This document shows, one piece after another, positions 1 through 5,649 of a stretch of DNA of 5,777 nucleotides (its first letter is position 1; every line of letters begins with the position of its first letter). The notes under the pieces are model-generated. The model did no database searches, was not told the origin of the DNA, and saw nothing but the letters and a program-made list of their open reading frames with translations. The translations under genes and the position numbers were made by a program. Where the stretch lies: positions 1 through 5,777 of the forward strand of contig CALFVM010000022.1 of NCBI GenBank assembly GCA_937928665.1, read 5' to 3'. The stretch is from an uncultured Candidatus Methylacidiphilales bacterium (lineage in GTDB: Bacteria > Verrucomicrobiota > Verrucomicrobiia > Methylacidiphilales > CALFVM01).

Positions 1-30
1 GGGGGGGACAACCGGTGGGTGGCACTTTTT

Positions 31-912
31 TTATGAGGGCGATTCCGCACGGAACTGGCTGGGCGACTGGCCGCAGATGCGGAGAAAAGCGCGGTTGAAT
101 TGGGAGAGCGATTGAAAGCCCACCTCAAACGCAATTTCGGAAACCCGCTTCTGCCGGTCGGCCAGCAGGGCCCGGGCCTTTTCAATACGGACCCGGGTGA
201 GGTATTCGGTGAACGTCAGGCCAGTGGCTTTTTTGAATAATTTGCAAAAATAGAACGTGCTGGTGTGAACATAGGCGGCGACCTGGTCGAGGGACAAGTC
301 TTCCCCCTGATGGGCGTCAATGAACTCGCGGGCCTTGGCCACCTGGATCGGCTCACGGGTCCGTTCCTGAACCGTAATCTGATTAGCGGCGGCGGCGAGG
401 TGTTGGGCAAAGATGGTGAGAAGTCGGACGACGGCCTCGTATTGCTCCAGGGGAATGACCCGGGAATGGAAGTAAGCTTCCTCCACCCGCTTCAGATCGA
501 CCTTTAACCCCCAGTCCAGCAGTTGCCGGGTCACCCGGTTGAACTGGTCCCGGGTCGGCTTTTTCAACATGACCTGCCCGGTCTGAAGATAGCCGATGAG
601 GACCTGGCCGCTCCGCACGGGCACGGCGGTGTCGCACAACCCGGCAAAACAAACCACTGTTTTGGGCTCCGGTCCTGTACCGCGCCCCAGTTCATCCTGG
701 ACTTCCAGGCAGGCCGCACAGGCTTTGCTGGCCGACGCCATCAGGTGACAAAAAGGGTTCTCGGACGGTTTGCCATGGTGGAGGAGTCCGGCAGTTTCTC
801 CTGCGCGCAGGGAAAGGGGCAGCCCGGTTGCAAGCGAGAAGGCCTGCTCGTAATCGCGGTAGATCGCGGAGTCTGCCAGTCTGGCCAAAGCGGCTTGGGA
901 AGAGTGGGCCAC
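31..912 (-). CDS. AraC-family transcriptional regulator with N-terminal PocR sensor domain
   Basis: Predicted one-component DNA-binding regulator. Numbered from a GTG at 912 (293 aa), residues about 10-180 match a PocR-type ligand domain: FCHLMASASKACAAC (54-68) and VVCFAGLCDTAVPV (87-99 region) carry four conserved-looking cysteines, followed by LIGYLQTGQV (105-114). Residues about 190-290 are a double helix-turn-helix AraC domain, with SLDQVAAYVHTSTFYFCKLF (207-226) as the first and VSEIAFEVGFQSLSQFNRAF (257-276) as the second reading unit. PocR domains are thought to bind small organic ligands; the ligand here is unknown. The start is uncertain. The frame stays open upstream, with an ATG at 1020, but residues there look non-coding and that ATG lies six bases from the divergent start at 1027. 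Related proteins, as I recall them, begin near SPEP, which would fit a rare ATT at 948 (GGAA four bases upstream). Function is firm; the N-terminus is not. Confidence 0.9.
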   Translation of the reverse strand: MAHSSQAALARLADSAIYRDYEQAFSLATGLPLSLRAGETAGLLHHGKPSENPFCHLMASASKACAACLEVQDELGRGTGPEPKTVVCFAGLCDTAVPVRSGQVLIGYLQTGQVMLKKPTRDQFNRVTRQLLDWGLKVDLKRVEEAYFHSRVIPLEQYEAVVRLLTIFAQHLAAAANQITVQERTREPIQVAKAREFIDAHQGEDLSLDQVAAYVHTSTFYFCKLFKKATGLTFTEYLTRVRIEKARALLADRQKRVSEIAFEVGFQSLSQFNRAFLRICGQSPSQFRAESPS

Positions 913-1026
913 CCGACAGAGGTTAGAGACTGGCTCCGGACTGGCAATCAGGTTCCGGCAAGATCTGCGCAAGCAAAGGCACGCCGTGCGGAGACGTCGC
1001 ACCCGCCCCGGCGGCAGCATCAGACC

Positions 1027-1353
1027 ATGGCCGCATCCCCCGACCCTGGCCCCGTCTCCCGTCCTGACGCCCGAGTCGCCCTCCGCCAACCGGAGAGCGG
1101 TCCGCTCCTGACGGTGTCGATCTGTTCCCCTTTGGGCCTGATTTACCGGGCACTGGCCTGTGGGGTGGAGGTCCATGCCCGGAGCAGTGTCTGGCAGGTC
1201 GCTCCTGATGCCAATCTCTTCCTGACCATCTCCGATCTTAGCCGGGTCGTCATCCAGTGCCCGGATCGGGAGACCACGTTCACGCTGAGTGGCATTATGA
1301 AAATCAATGGCAATGAAATTACGTTGCTCAGCGAGGCACCATTGGCGCAATAA
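1027..1353 (+). CDS. Small hypothetical protein (108 aa), divergent from the regulator
   Basis: I do not recognise this protein. The frame is open much further upstream, but that part is only the antisense of the regulator. From the ATG at 1027 the first 25 residues are Pro/Arg-rich and unconvincing. From about residue 28 on it reads like folded protein, with alternating hydrophobic stretches (VSICSPLGLIYRALACGVEV, NLFLTISDLSRVVIQC, FTLSGIMKINGNEITLL) suggesting a mostly beta structure. No signal peptide or clear membrane helix is visible. The opposite-strand translation of the same DNA looks like a shadow. No good Shine-Dalgarno precedes 1027; a GTG at 1114 is an alternative start but has none either. 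It ends 15 bases before the PNPOx-like gene, suggesting co-transcription, and both may be controlled by the divergent regulator. Confidence 0.5.
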   Translation: MAASPDPGPVSRPDARVALRQPESGPLLTVSICSPLGLIYRALACGVEVHARSSVWQVAPDANLFLTISDLSRVVIQCPDRETTFTLSGIMKINGNEITLLSEAPLAQ

Positions 1354-1355
1354 TC

Positions 1356-1360
1356 AGGGG
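1356..1360 (+). promoter_or_regulatory. Shine-Dalgarno of the PNPOx-like gene
   Basis: AGGGG lies eight bases before the ATG at 1369. It overlaps the alternative GTG start at 1360, so it decides in favour of the ATG. Confidence 0.55.
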
Positions 1361-1368
1361 TGCCCCAC

Positions 1369-1890
1369 ATGCCGCCGCCCGCCAACCACACACCGGCGCA
1401 GGCTCCAACACTCGACGAGATTATCGACGCCACCCGGGCACTGACAGCGGGAACCGCTTACGGGATGCTATGCACGGTGGACGGGCGAGGCTGTCCCCGC
1501 GCCCGCTGGATGGGAGGCGTTGTCGTCGGCACCTTCGACCATCTTCTCTCGATCACGGCCACCACCAGTCGCAAGGTCACCGAAATCCGCACGCACCCAG
1601 ATGTCCAATGGGTTTTTACCTCCCCCGACCTAGCCCGAGTGGTCACCTTCAACGGGCACGCCCGCATCATTGACCATGTGGAGGAAGTCAAACGCCACTG
1701 GCACCACTTCCCGGACAAAACCCGGGCCTATTTTCTCCACGGCAGCTTGTCCGGTTTAGGCGTCGCCGTTATTGAAACCGCTCTCGACACCCTGGAGTTC
1801 AGCATCCCGGCCTCAAACATCCTTGTCGGCCTGGACGTCAGCCAAATCCGCGCCCGGCTGGTCGGAGCAACCAACCAAGGTTCTCTCTGA
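1369..1890 (+). CDS. Pyridoxamine 5'-phosphate oxidase-like FMN-binding split-barrel protein
   Basis: A 173-residue protein of the PNPOx-like split-barrel superfamily, resembling the 'general stress protein 26' branch more than the biosynthetic PdxH. After a Pro-rich leader comes a helix (TLDEIIDATRAL, 14-25). The first strands follow, YGMLCTVDGRGCPRARWMGG (31-50), with the typical G-x-P-x-x-R-x-M pattern. Next is TSRKVTEIRTHPDVQWVF (66-83), the usual site of contacts to the flavin phosphate, then VVTFNGHARIIDHVEEVKRHW (91-111) and a C-terminal strand LEFSIPASNILVG. Family members bind FMN, F420 or heme and act as oxidoreductases; the substrate cannot be read here. I chose the ATG at 1369 over a GTG at 1360 because AGGGG (1356-1360) sits eight bases before it. 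Its 3' end faces the DUF2721 gene across only 25 bases. Confidence 0.85.
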   Translation: MPPPANHTPAQAPTLDEIIDATRALTAGTAYGMLCTVDGRGCPRARWMGGVVVGTFDHLLSITATTSRKVTEIRTHPDVQWVFTSPDLARVVTFNGHARIIDHVEEVKRHWHHFPDKTRAYFLHGSLSGLGVAVIETALDTLEFSIPASNILVGLDVSQIRARLVGATNQGSL

Positions 1891-1915
1891 AACCCTCCGG
1901 CGAGATCCCGCCCGT

Positions 1916-2311
1916 TCAGGCCTTCCCTTTCATATCACCTAGGAGAATGGTTAAGGCGCCGCCGGAAAGATGGATCTCCCACAGCGACACACCGAGAGAG
2001 CCCATCATCAACAACAGGCTGGCACCGAAAACCATTTCCCCCGCACGGGTCCAACCCGCGAACAGGACAAACATGCAGACCGTGCAAAGGAGCATGCTGG
2101 CCACGCCGAGAACCTGCATCCAACGGATGAGCAGAAGGCGGAACTGCAGGTTCTCGATTTGCCTCGCTACCGAACCAGCGGCGTCGGTCGTCCAATCGCC
2201 GTGCAGGCGCCGGATGAGGGAAGCCAGCGCGAGGAACCGATTGGTATAGGCCAACATCAACAGGCTGATGGCCGGAAAGAGCAGCGAGGGCGTGGTCAGG
2301 GATATCTCCAT
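1916..2311 (-). CDS. DUF2721 family membrane protein
   Basis: A 131-residue integral membrane protein matching the DUF2721 family, whose function is unknown. The N-terminus MEISLTTPSLLFPAISLLML runs into a first membrane helix (about 9-33) containing AYTNRFLALASLIRRLH, a characteristic family stretch. A polar segment follows (38-58), with QIENLQFRLLLIRWMQ leading into helix two (about 66-88). Helix three (about 91-112) ends in SLWEIHLSGGAL. The frame extends upstream to 2395, but the Met at 2311 fits the family start and is preceded by a good Shine-Dalgarno, GGAGGG (2316-2321), four bases away. It begins 19 bases after the stop of the clpP-like gene on the same strand, so the two are very likely one operon. 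That pairing suggests a membrane-associated partner for the protease, but this is inference only. Confidence 0.88.
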   Translation of the reverse strand: MEISLTTPSLLFPAISLLMLAYTNRFLALASLIRRLHGDWTTDAAGSVARQIENLQFRLLLIRWMQVLGVASMLLCTVCMFVLFAGWTRAGEMVFGASLLLMMGSLGVSLWEIHLSGGALTILLGDMKGKA

Positions 2312-2315
2312 GCCG

Positions 2316-2321
2316 CCCTCC
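2316..2321 (-). promoter_or_regulatory. Shine-Dalgarno of the DUF2721 gene
   Basis: Read on the minus strand this is GGAGGG, four bases before the ATG at 2311. It lies between the clpP stop and the DUF2721 start and selects the internal Met over the longer upstream frame. Confidence 0.7.
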
Positions 2322-2330
2322 GTCGCACAC

Positions 2331-2909
2331 TTAAAGTTCCTTGATCCCGTGAATGATCCGCCCGACCAAACCGTAAGCTTTGGCTTCTTCCGCACTCATC
2401 CAGAAATTCCGGTCGGTGTCCCGCTCGATCCGTTCGAGCGGTTGGCCGGTCTGTTCGGCAAAGGTCCGGTTGAGCCGATCCCGCATCTTGAGAATTTCTT
2501 CCGCTTCAATACTAATGTCCGAAGCCTGCCCACGCACCCCGCCTAGCGGTTGATGGAGCATGAAGCGGGTGTTCGGCAGACAAATTCGGTTTTCCTTTTT
2601 TGCCGCTGCGAAAATCAGGGCACCCGCGCTGGCCACCCAGCCGGTCCCAATCACCTTCACCGGTGCCGACACAAACCGGATCATGTCAAAAATGGTGTCG
2701 CCCGATTCCACATGCCCGCCCTCGGAATTGATGAACACCCGGATTTCCTCGCTGGATTCCCGGTCCAGAACCAGAATCCGCTCGGAGAACGTCCTGGCCA
2801 GGGCCTGGTCGATCTCGCCGAAAATCATGATGGTGCGCGCTTTTAACAGCTCTTCTTCGACCCGCGACCGGGTGGGAGCGGCGGGCTTGGTCTCGTTGGA
2901 TTCTTTCAT
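2331..2909 (-). CDS. clpP: ClpP-like ATP-dependent protease proteolytic subunit
   Basis: A 192-residue serine peptidase of the ClpP fold, expected to form a barrel and degrade unfolded or tagged proteins with an AAA+ unfoldase; no unfoldase gene lies in the window. The catalytic triad can be placed: Ser94 in GWVASAGA, His119 in RFMLHQPLGG, and Asp164 in IERDTDRNFW. Ser-to-His spacing is 25, as in E. coli ClpP; His-to-Asp is 45 instead of 49, so the handle region is slightly shorter. The oxyanion-loop segment reads NSEGGHVESGD (61-71) where typical ClpP has SPGG, so Pro is replaced by Glu. This marks a divergent paralogue, probably not the main housekeeping ClpP. The frame extends upstream to 3029, but the Met at 2909 has a strong GGAGAGAGG (2913-2921) before it. 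The DUF2721 gene follows after 19 bases. Confidence 0.93.
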   Translation of the reverse strand: MKESNETKPAAPTRSRVEEELLKARTIMIFGEIDQALARTFSERILVLDRESSEEIRVFINSEGGHVESGDTIFDMIRFVSAPVKVIGTGWVASAGALIFAAAKKENRICLPNTRFMLHQPLGGVRGQASDISIEAEEILKMRDRLNRTFAEQTGQPLERIERDTDRNFWMSAEEAKAYGLVGRIIHGIKEL

Positions 2910-2912
2910 GAA

Positions 2913-2921
2913 CCTCTCTCC
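2913..2921 (-). promoter_or_regulatory. Shine-Dalgarno of the clpP-like gene
   Basis: The minus strand reads GGAGAGAGG ending three bases before the ATG at 2909. This purine-rich stretch fixes the start and rules out the longer frame that begins at 3029. Confidence 0.7.
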
Positions 2922-2925
2922 ATAG

Positions 2926-2938
2926 CCGCCTTCGGCGG
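2926..2938 (-). repeat. GC-rich hairpin in the clpP 5' leader
   Basis: CCGCC (2926-2930) and GGCGG (2934-2938) pair perfectly around a three-base loop. On the clpP transcript it lies four bases upstream of the Shine-Dalgarno, so it could affect translation start or transcript stability. It has no T-tract and is not a terminator. It is short and may be chance in GC-rich DNA. Confidence 0.4.
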
Positions 2939-3040
2939 GAAAACAAGGGCCGTCGGGCATCCTTTTCCATGACGGACAACGCTTTAACCCAATTAATCCT
3001 TGTGCCTTCGCCCCCCGATGGCTAACCACGGGAAACCTTC

Positions 3041-3046
3041 AAGGAG
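3041..3046 (+). promoter_or_regulatory. Strong Shine-Dalgarno of the broken small membrane-protein gene
   Basis: AAGGAG sits five bases before the ATG at 3052. It is among the best ribosome-binding sites in the window, yet the frame it serves stops after 15 codons. This is the main reason to treat the downstream ORF as a real, broken gene. Confidence 0.75.
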
Positions 3047-3051
3047 ACCCC

Positions 3052-3191
3052 ATGGCTAAAGGCAAAGAATTATTCCTCGGACTCAATCAAAACGGCTGAT
3101 CCTGTTTATCGTCCTCATCTTTTTGTGTCTCCCTCTTTGCTGGATTCCGTGGCTGATCGAAGATTGCAAGGCGGCCAAATCTCTCGAATAA
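3052..3191 (+). pseudogene. Small membrane protein gene with an apparent one-base frameshift
   Basis: From the ATG at 3052 the frame reads MAKGKELFLGLNQNG and stops at 3097-3099. In the next frame, open from 3060 to a TAA at 3189-3191 but lacking ATG, GTG or TTG, lies an obvious membrane segment (LILFIVLIFL, then CLPLCWIPWLIEDCK, then AAKSLE). The two join at the AAAA run at 3089-3092. One extra A there gives a 46-residue protein with a basic start, NQ-KRL junction, one transmembrane helix and a short polar tail. The CWIPWLIEDCK stretch resembles the hydrophobic part of LITAF-like proteins, but no zinc-binding CxxC pairs follow, so that is only a resemblance. The cause may be a homopolymer sequencing error, a true mutation, or slippage. 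The tail overlaps the DUF2752 frame. Confidence 0.6.
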
Positions 3192-3553
3192 ACCCGGCTG
3201 CATGGTTGGGTTGGGCGGCTTTGGTCGGCTACGCCGCCTGGAACCTCTTCTGGCTGGCCCGGGGCGGACTGCCTCCCAGCCTTTGGAAGTTCCTCACGGG
3301 TCTTCCCGCGCCCTCCACCGGCATGACCCGTGCCTGGGCTGCCTTGCTTGAGGGCCGGTGGCCCGATTCCCTCCTCTGGAATCCCCTGACCGTCCCGCTG
3401 ACCATCGCCTGGATCGGCACGATCGCCTGGGCCGGGGTCCGCTTGATCCATCGCCAACCCCTCAACGCGCCCCGCTGGTTCCTGCCCGGCTGGATCATCC
3501 TGCTCGCGCTCGCCTGGGCCGCGAAGTTCGTCCTCGGCCCGGCCTGGTGGTGA
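3125..3553 (+). CDS. DUF2752 family membrane protein lacking the usual cysteines
   Basis: A hydrophobic protein of up to 142 residues matching DUF2752, a small membrane family of unknown function. The family's core pattern, roughly TGLPCPGCGxTRA, appears here as TGLPAPSTGMTRAW (58-71), so both cysteines are replaced. It continues with ALLEGRWPDSLLWNPLTVPL (73-92), the typical G-x-x-x-x-x-x-NPL part. Predicted helices are about 27-46, 88-107 and 118-138. The start is uncertain. No ATG exists in frame upstream of the domain; GTG at 3125 or 3149 and TTG at 3164 or 3206 are candidates, none with a Shine-Dalgarno. Residues 1-22 overlap the broken small gene in another frame and look like its shadow, so the true start is probably at or after 3149. 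Translation may be coupled to the upstream small gene. Confidence 0.8.
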   Translation: MSPSLLDSVADRRLQGGQISRINPAAWLGWAALVGYAAWNLFWLARGGLPPSLWKFLTGLPAPSTGMTRAWAALLEGRWPDSLLWNPLTVPLTIAWIGTIAWAGVRLIHRQPLNAPRWFLPGWIILLALAWAAKFVLGPAWW

Positions 3554-3579
3554 TGGCCCATCGCCCCTCCTGGCACCCT

Positions 3580-3593
3580 GCAGGAAGTCCTGC
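3580..3593. repeat. Short perfect inverted repeat after DUF2752
   Basis: GCAGGA and TCCTGC face each other around two bases, 26 bases past the DUF2752 stop. No T-run follows on the plus strand, so it is not a typical terminator, though it could end or protect the transcript. Confidence 0.3.
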
Positions 3594-3630
3594 GCTCCGA
3601 TGACCAGAGTCATTTCGGTCACCCAACCAG

Positions 3631-3656
3631 TCTTCTCCCGACCCAGAGGGCGAAGA
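3631..3656. repeat. Imperfect hairpin in the convergent spacer
   Basis: TCTTC (3631-3635) pairs with GAAGA (3652-3656), and CCC (3637-3639) with GGG (3648-3650), with one mismatch and an eight-base loop. It lies between the converging DUF2752 and FBPase genes. It could act on either transcript, but no T-tract follows on either side. Confidence 0.35.
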
Positions 3657-3685
3657 AAGGGACTGACTGCAGCTTTATCGGTCCC
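3651..3685 (-). terminator. Possible weak terminator of the FBPase gene
   Basis: On the minus strand, starting 10 bases past the FBPase stop, GGGAC and GTCCC (3681-3685 and 3659-3663) can pair around a 17-base loop and are followed by TTTCTT. The stem is only five base pairs and the T-run is broken, so this is a weak candidate. Confidence 0.3.
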
Positions 3686-3694
3686 CGCCCATAC

Positions 3695-5632
3695 TCAGCA
3701 CTCAAACAAACGTCCGGATTGGTAGGCGGCGATGAGAGCTTCCAGGCCAGCCGCCCGTTCCCGCAAAGACTCTCCTTCTTCGGTATCGCCCACGCGGCGG
3801 AGGCTTGGATAGTGGCGGATAGTGCGCAGCGCGGGGACAATATCGGCTCCGCTCAGAACGGCTTCGCCGACGCCTTCGAAGTGATGGTGTTCGGCTAGGT
3901 CAATCCGGTCCGGAGTGATCAGCAGGGTATAGCCGTGGTCCCCATAGGCCTCGGAAAAGGCACCGTCGATGGTGACCGCGTTGCCGCCTCTCTTGACGGG
4001 GTCTTCACCTTTTTCAACCCGGACGGGCACATGTCCGTTGACGACCAGTCCGTGGGGATTGACGCCGAACTCACCGAGCACGCGGCGGACAAAGTCGGGA
4101 TGGTGGATTTTTTCAAAGTAGGGATCTTTGACTTCGTGGGCTGCGGCAGGGTCAGCCACAAAGTAGCTTTCAAAGGTGGCGACTTTATCTTTGCCAAAGA
4201 GAGGTGAAAGCGGCCCGCACCAGAGATACCAAAACCAATCGGTCTCTTCCCCGACATCGGCTGCGCCGCGCCGGAAACAACGACGGACGAGTTCGTCGAA
4301 GGCGGTGAACATATCCCGCCCGGCGACAGGGCGTCCCCCCACGGGAAAAGGCGCGAAGGAGCCGTCGGGTCGGGTTGGCACGCATCCGTGAAAAATGAGA
4401 ACATCGTCTCGCACCAGCCACATGGCGCCGCGCTGCACGAGAAACCGCATGTGCTCCCAAAGTCGCTGACTGGAAATAAACGAGTCCCGCAACCTTTCGA
4501 TGCAGGCCTCTTCCTCCGGGCTCAGAGCGTAGGGATCCGCCGAGTCAAGGGTGGGAAAGCGGGGGTCGAGAAGGGGGTGCCGGGCGGTGCCGAGCCGGAC
4601 GGTGCTGGTGGCCGGATCGATGTGTTTCAGCAGGTTTCTGGCCTCCAGACCCCACTCGGGGCGACGCCGGATCATCTGTCCCTCCAGCTTGAACTGGAGG
4701 ATGGCGGCCGCTTTTTGCATGCGGGCGACCAGGGCGGCATCGCGCACGCCGACGTTTTTCGAGCGGAACCGGGCGCACGGATCATCGCCATAGATCTGCG
4801 TGGCCAACTGTTCCAATGGCAGGAGAAGAATCCCGTAGCCCTCTTCCAGTTGAAAGAGGCGGCGGTAGCGGAGGGAGATGCGCAGGACGTGAGCGATGAG
4901 GGCGCGGGAGCCCAGGCACGCGCCCATCCAGGCGGCGTCGTGGTTGCCCCAGGTGAAGGCGACTTGAGGTTGCTGGCGGAGGTAATCGATGACCCGGTCC
5001 ATGCGGGGGCCGCGATCCCCGAAATCGCCCGCGACAATGATTTCGCCGACCGCGAGGTTGCGCACCAGGCGGGAAGCAGCCCGGACGGCGTCCAGGTCCA
5101 TCTCGTTGCGGGCAAAGACCTCGATCATTGCATCGGCGTAGGTTTCACCCCGTCCGGAGTAGGGTTCGCGGTAGAGGGCGTTAAAAAGGCGGCGGAAATG
5201 GCTGGGCACGAGCTCCTCAAGCTGGCGGGAGGTCCGGGTGCGGGCGAGTTCCCGGACGACCTCGAACTGTTGCCGGAGGGTGGTGCGAACCCAGGTCCGC
5301 CGGGCCTGGGGATCGGCCATAATCGAGCCAAGGCACCGATGGAGTTCATGCGGGTAGTAGAGAACAGTGAGGAGGGCGCGCCGGGCGGCGTCATCCAGCC
5401 TTCCGGAAAAAAGATGGTCCACAAGCGGACGCAGGGTGCCGGAGGCATTGTTGATGACGTGCCGCATTTTTGCGAACTCGCCATGGACATCAGAGATCAC
5501 GTGGGTGACCGGCTTGGGCAGACCGAGCCGGGCCTCGATGAGCGCGATCTCGCTGGCAGCGTGGGCGGAGGTGGGACATTCCCGGGCCAGGCTTTCCAGC
5601 CAGGCTCGGCCAATTTCGGCAGGGGGAGGCAT
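3695..5632 (-). CDS. fbp: Class III fructose-1,6-bisphosphatase
   Basis: A 645-residue cytosolic enzyme predicted to hydrolyse fructose 1,6-bisphosphate to fructose 6-phosphate, the committed step of gluconeogenesis (EC 3.1.3.11). It is the large class III type (FBPase_2 family) first known from Bacillus, built on a metallophosphatase core. Its metal-site motifs are intact: SDVHGEF (47-53), GDFGDRG (202-208), GNHDAAWMG (229-237), FHGCVPTR (414-421) and VNGHVPVR (531-538). Length fits the family's usual 640-670. The start ATG at 5632 gives an N-terminus (AWLESLARECPTSAHAASEI) that aligns with the family pattern before the first motif. It lacks a Shine-Dalgarno; the bases before it read CCTCCC, the complement of one. 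Leaderless-like or coupled translation from the upstream gene, 17 bases away, is plausible. A 423-residue open frame on the opposite strand is its shadow. Confidence 0.95.
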   Translation of the reverse strand: MPPPAEIGRAWLESLARECPTSAHAASEIALIEARLGLPKPVTHVISDVHGEFAKMRHVINNASGTLRPLVDHLFSGRLDDAARRALLTVLYYPHELHRCLGSIMADPQARRTWVRTTLRQQFEVVRELARTRTSRQLEELVPSHFRRLFNALYREPYSGRGETYADAMIEVFARNEMDLDAVRAASRLVRNLAVGEIIVAGDFGDRGPRMDRVIDYLRQQPQVAFTWGNHDAAWMGACLGSRALIAHVLRISLRYRRLFQLEEGYGILLLPLEQLATQIYGDDPCARFRSKNVGVRDAALVARMQKAAAILQFKLEGQMIRRRPEWGLEARNLLKHIDPATSTVRLGTARHPLLDPRFPTLDSADPYALSPEEEACIERLRDSFISSQRLWEHMRFLVQRGAMWLVRDDVLIFHGCVPTRPDGSFAPFPVGGRPVAGRDMFTAFDELVRRCFRRGAADVGEETDWFWYLWCGPLSPLFGKDKVATFESYFVADPAAAHEVKDPYFEKIHHPDFVRRVLGEFGVNPHGLVVNGHVPVRVEKGEDPVKRGGNAVTIDGAFSEAYGDHGYTLLITPDRIDLAEHHHFEGVGEAVLSGADIVPALRTIRHYPSLRRVGDTEEGESLRERAAGLEALIAAYQSGRLFEC

Positions 5633-5649
5633 AAGGGAGGACCGGTGCT

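Larger units (their letters stand above)
2910..3051. promoter_or_regulatory. Divergent intergenic region with clpP and small-ORF promoters
   Basis: These 142 bases separate the leftward clpP operon from the rightward small-protein/DUF2752 pair, so promoters for both should lie here. The only AT-rich island is TTTAACCCAATTAAT at 2983-2997, the likeliest melting region. I could not find a convincing -35/-10 pair on either strand. The leftward clpP frame continues across part of it, but its residues there look non-coding. Confidence 0.45.

Noticed and set aside
1..32. G7 run at the edge and a T7 run (26-32) as a plus-strand terminator
   Set aside because: No hairpin stem can be found before the T-run within the window; any partner would lie outside.
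523..1026. The upstream part of a long plus-strand open frame ending at 1353
   Set aside because: It is antisense to the PocR domain of the regulator and reads as shadow; only the part from 1027 looks like protein.
913..1350. N-terminal extension of the regulator's frame to 1350
   Set aside because: Residues are Arg/Gly/Asp-rich with no domain similarity, and the opposite strand looks like the coding one.
3089..3098. Programmed -1 frameshift signal at CAAAACGG
   Set aside because: Zero-frame codons are CAA AAC, preceded by T, so the P-site tRNA cannot re-pair as in a classic X-XXY-YYZ site; an indel is more likely.
3083..3622. Leftward open frames opposite DUF2752 (179 and 115 residues)
   Set aside because: Pro/Gly/Arg-rich shadow sequence; the plus strand carries a recognisable family.
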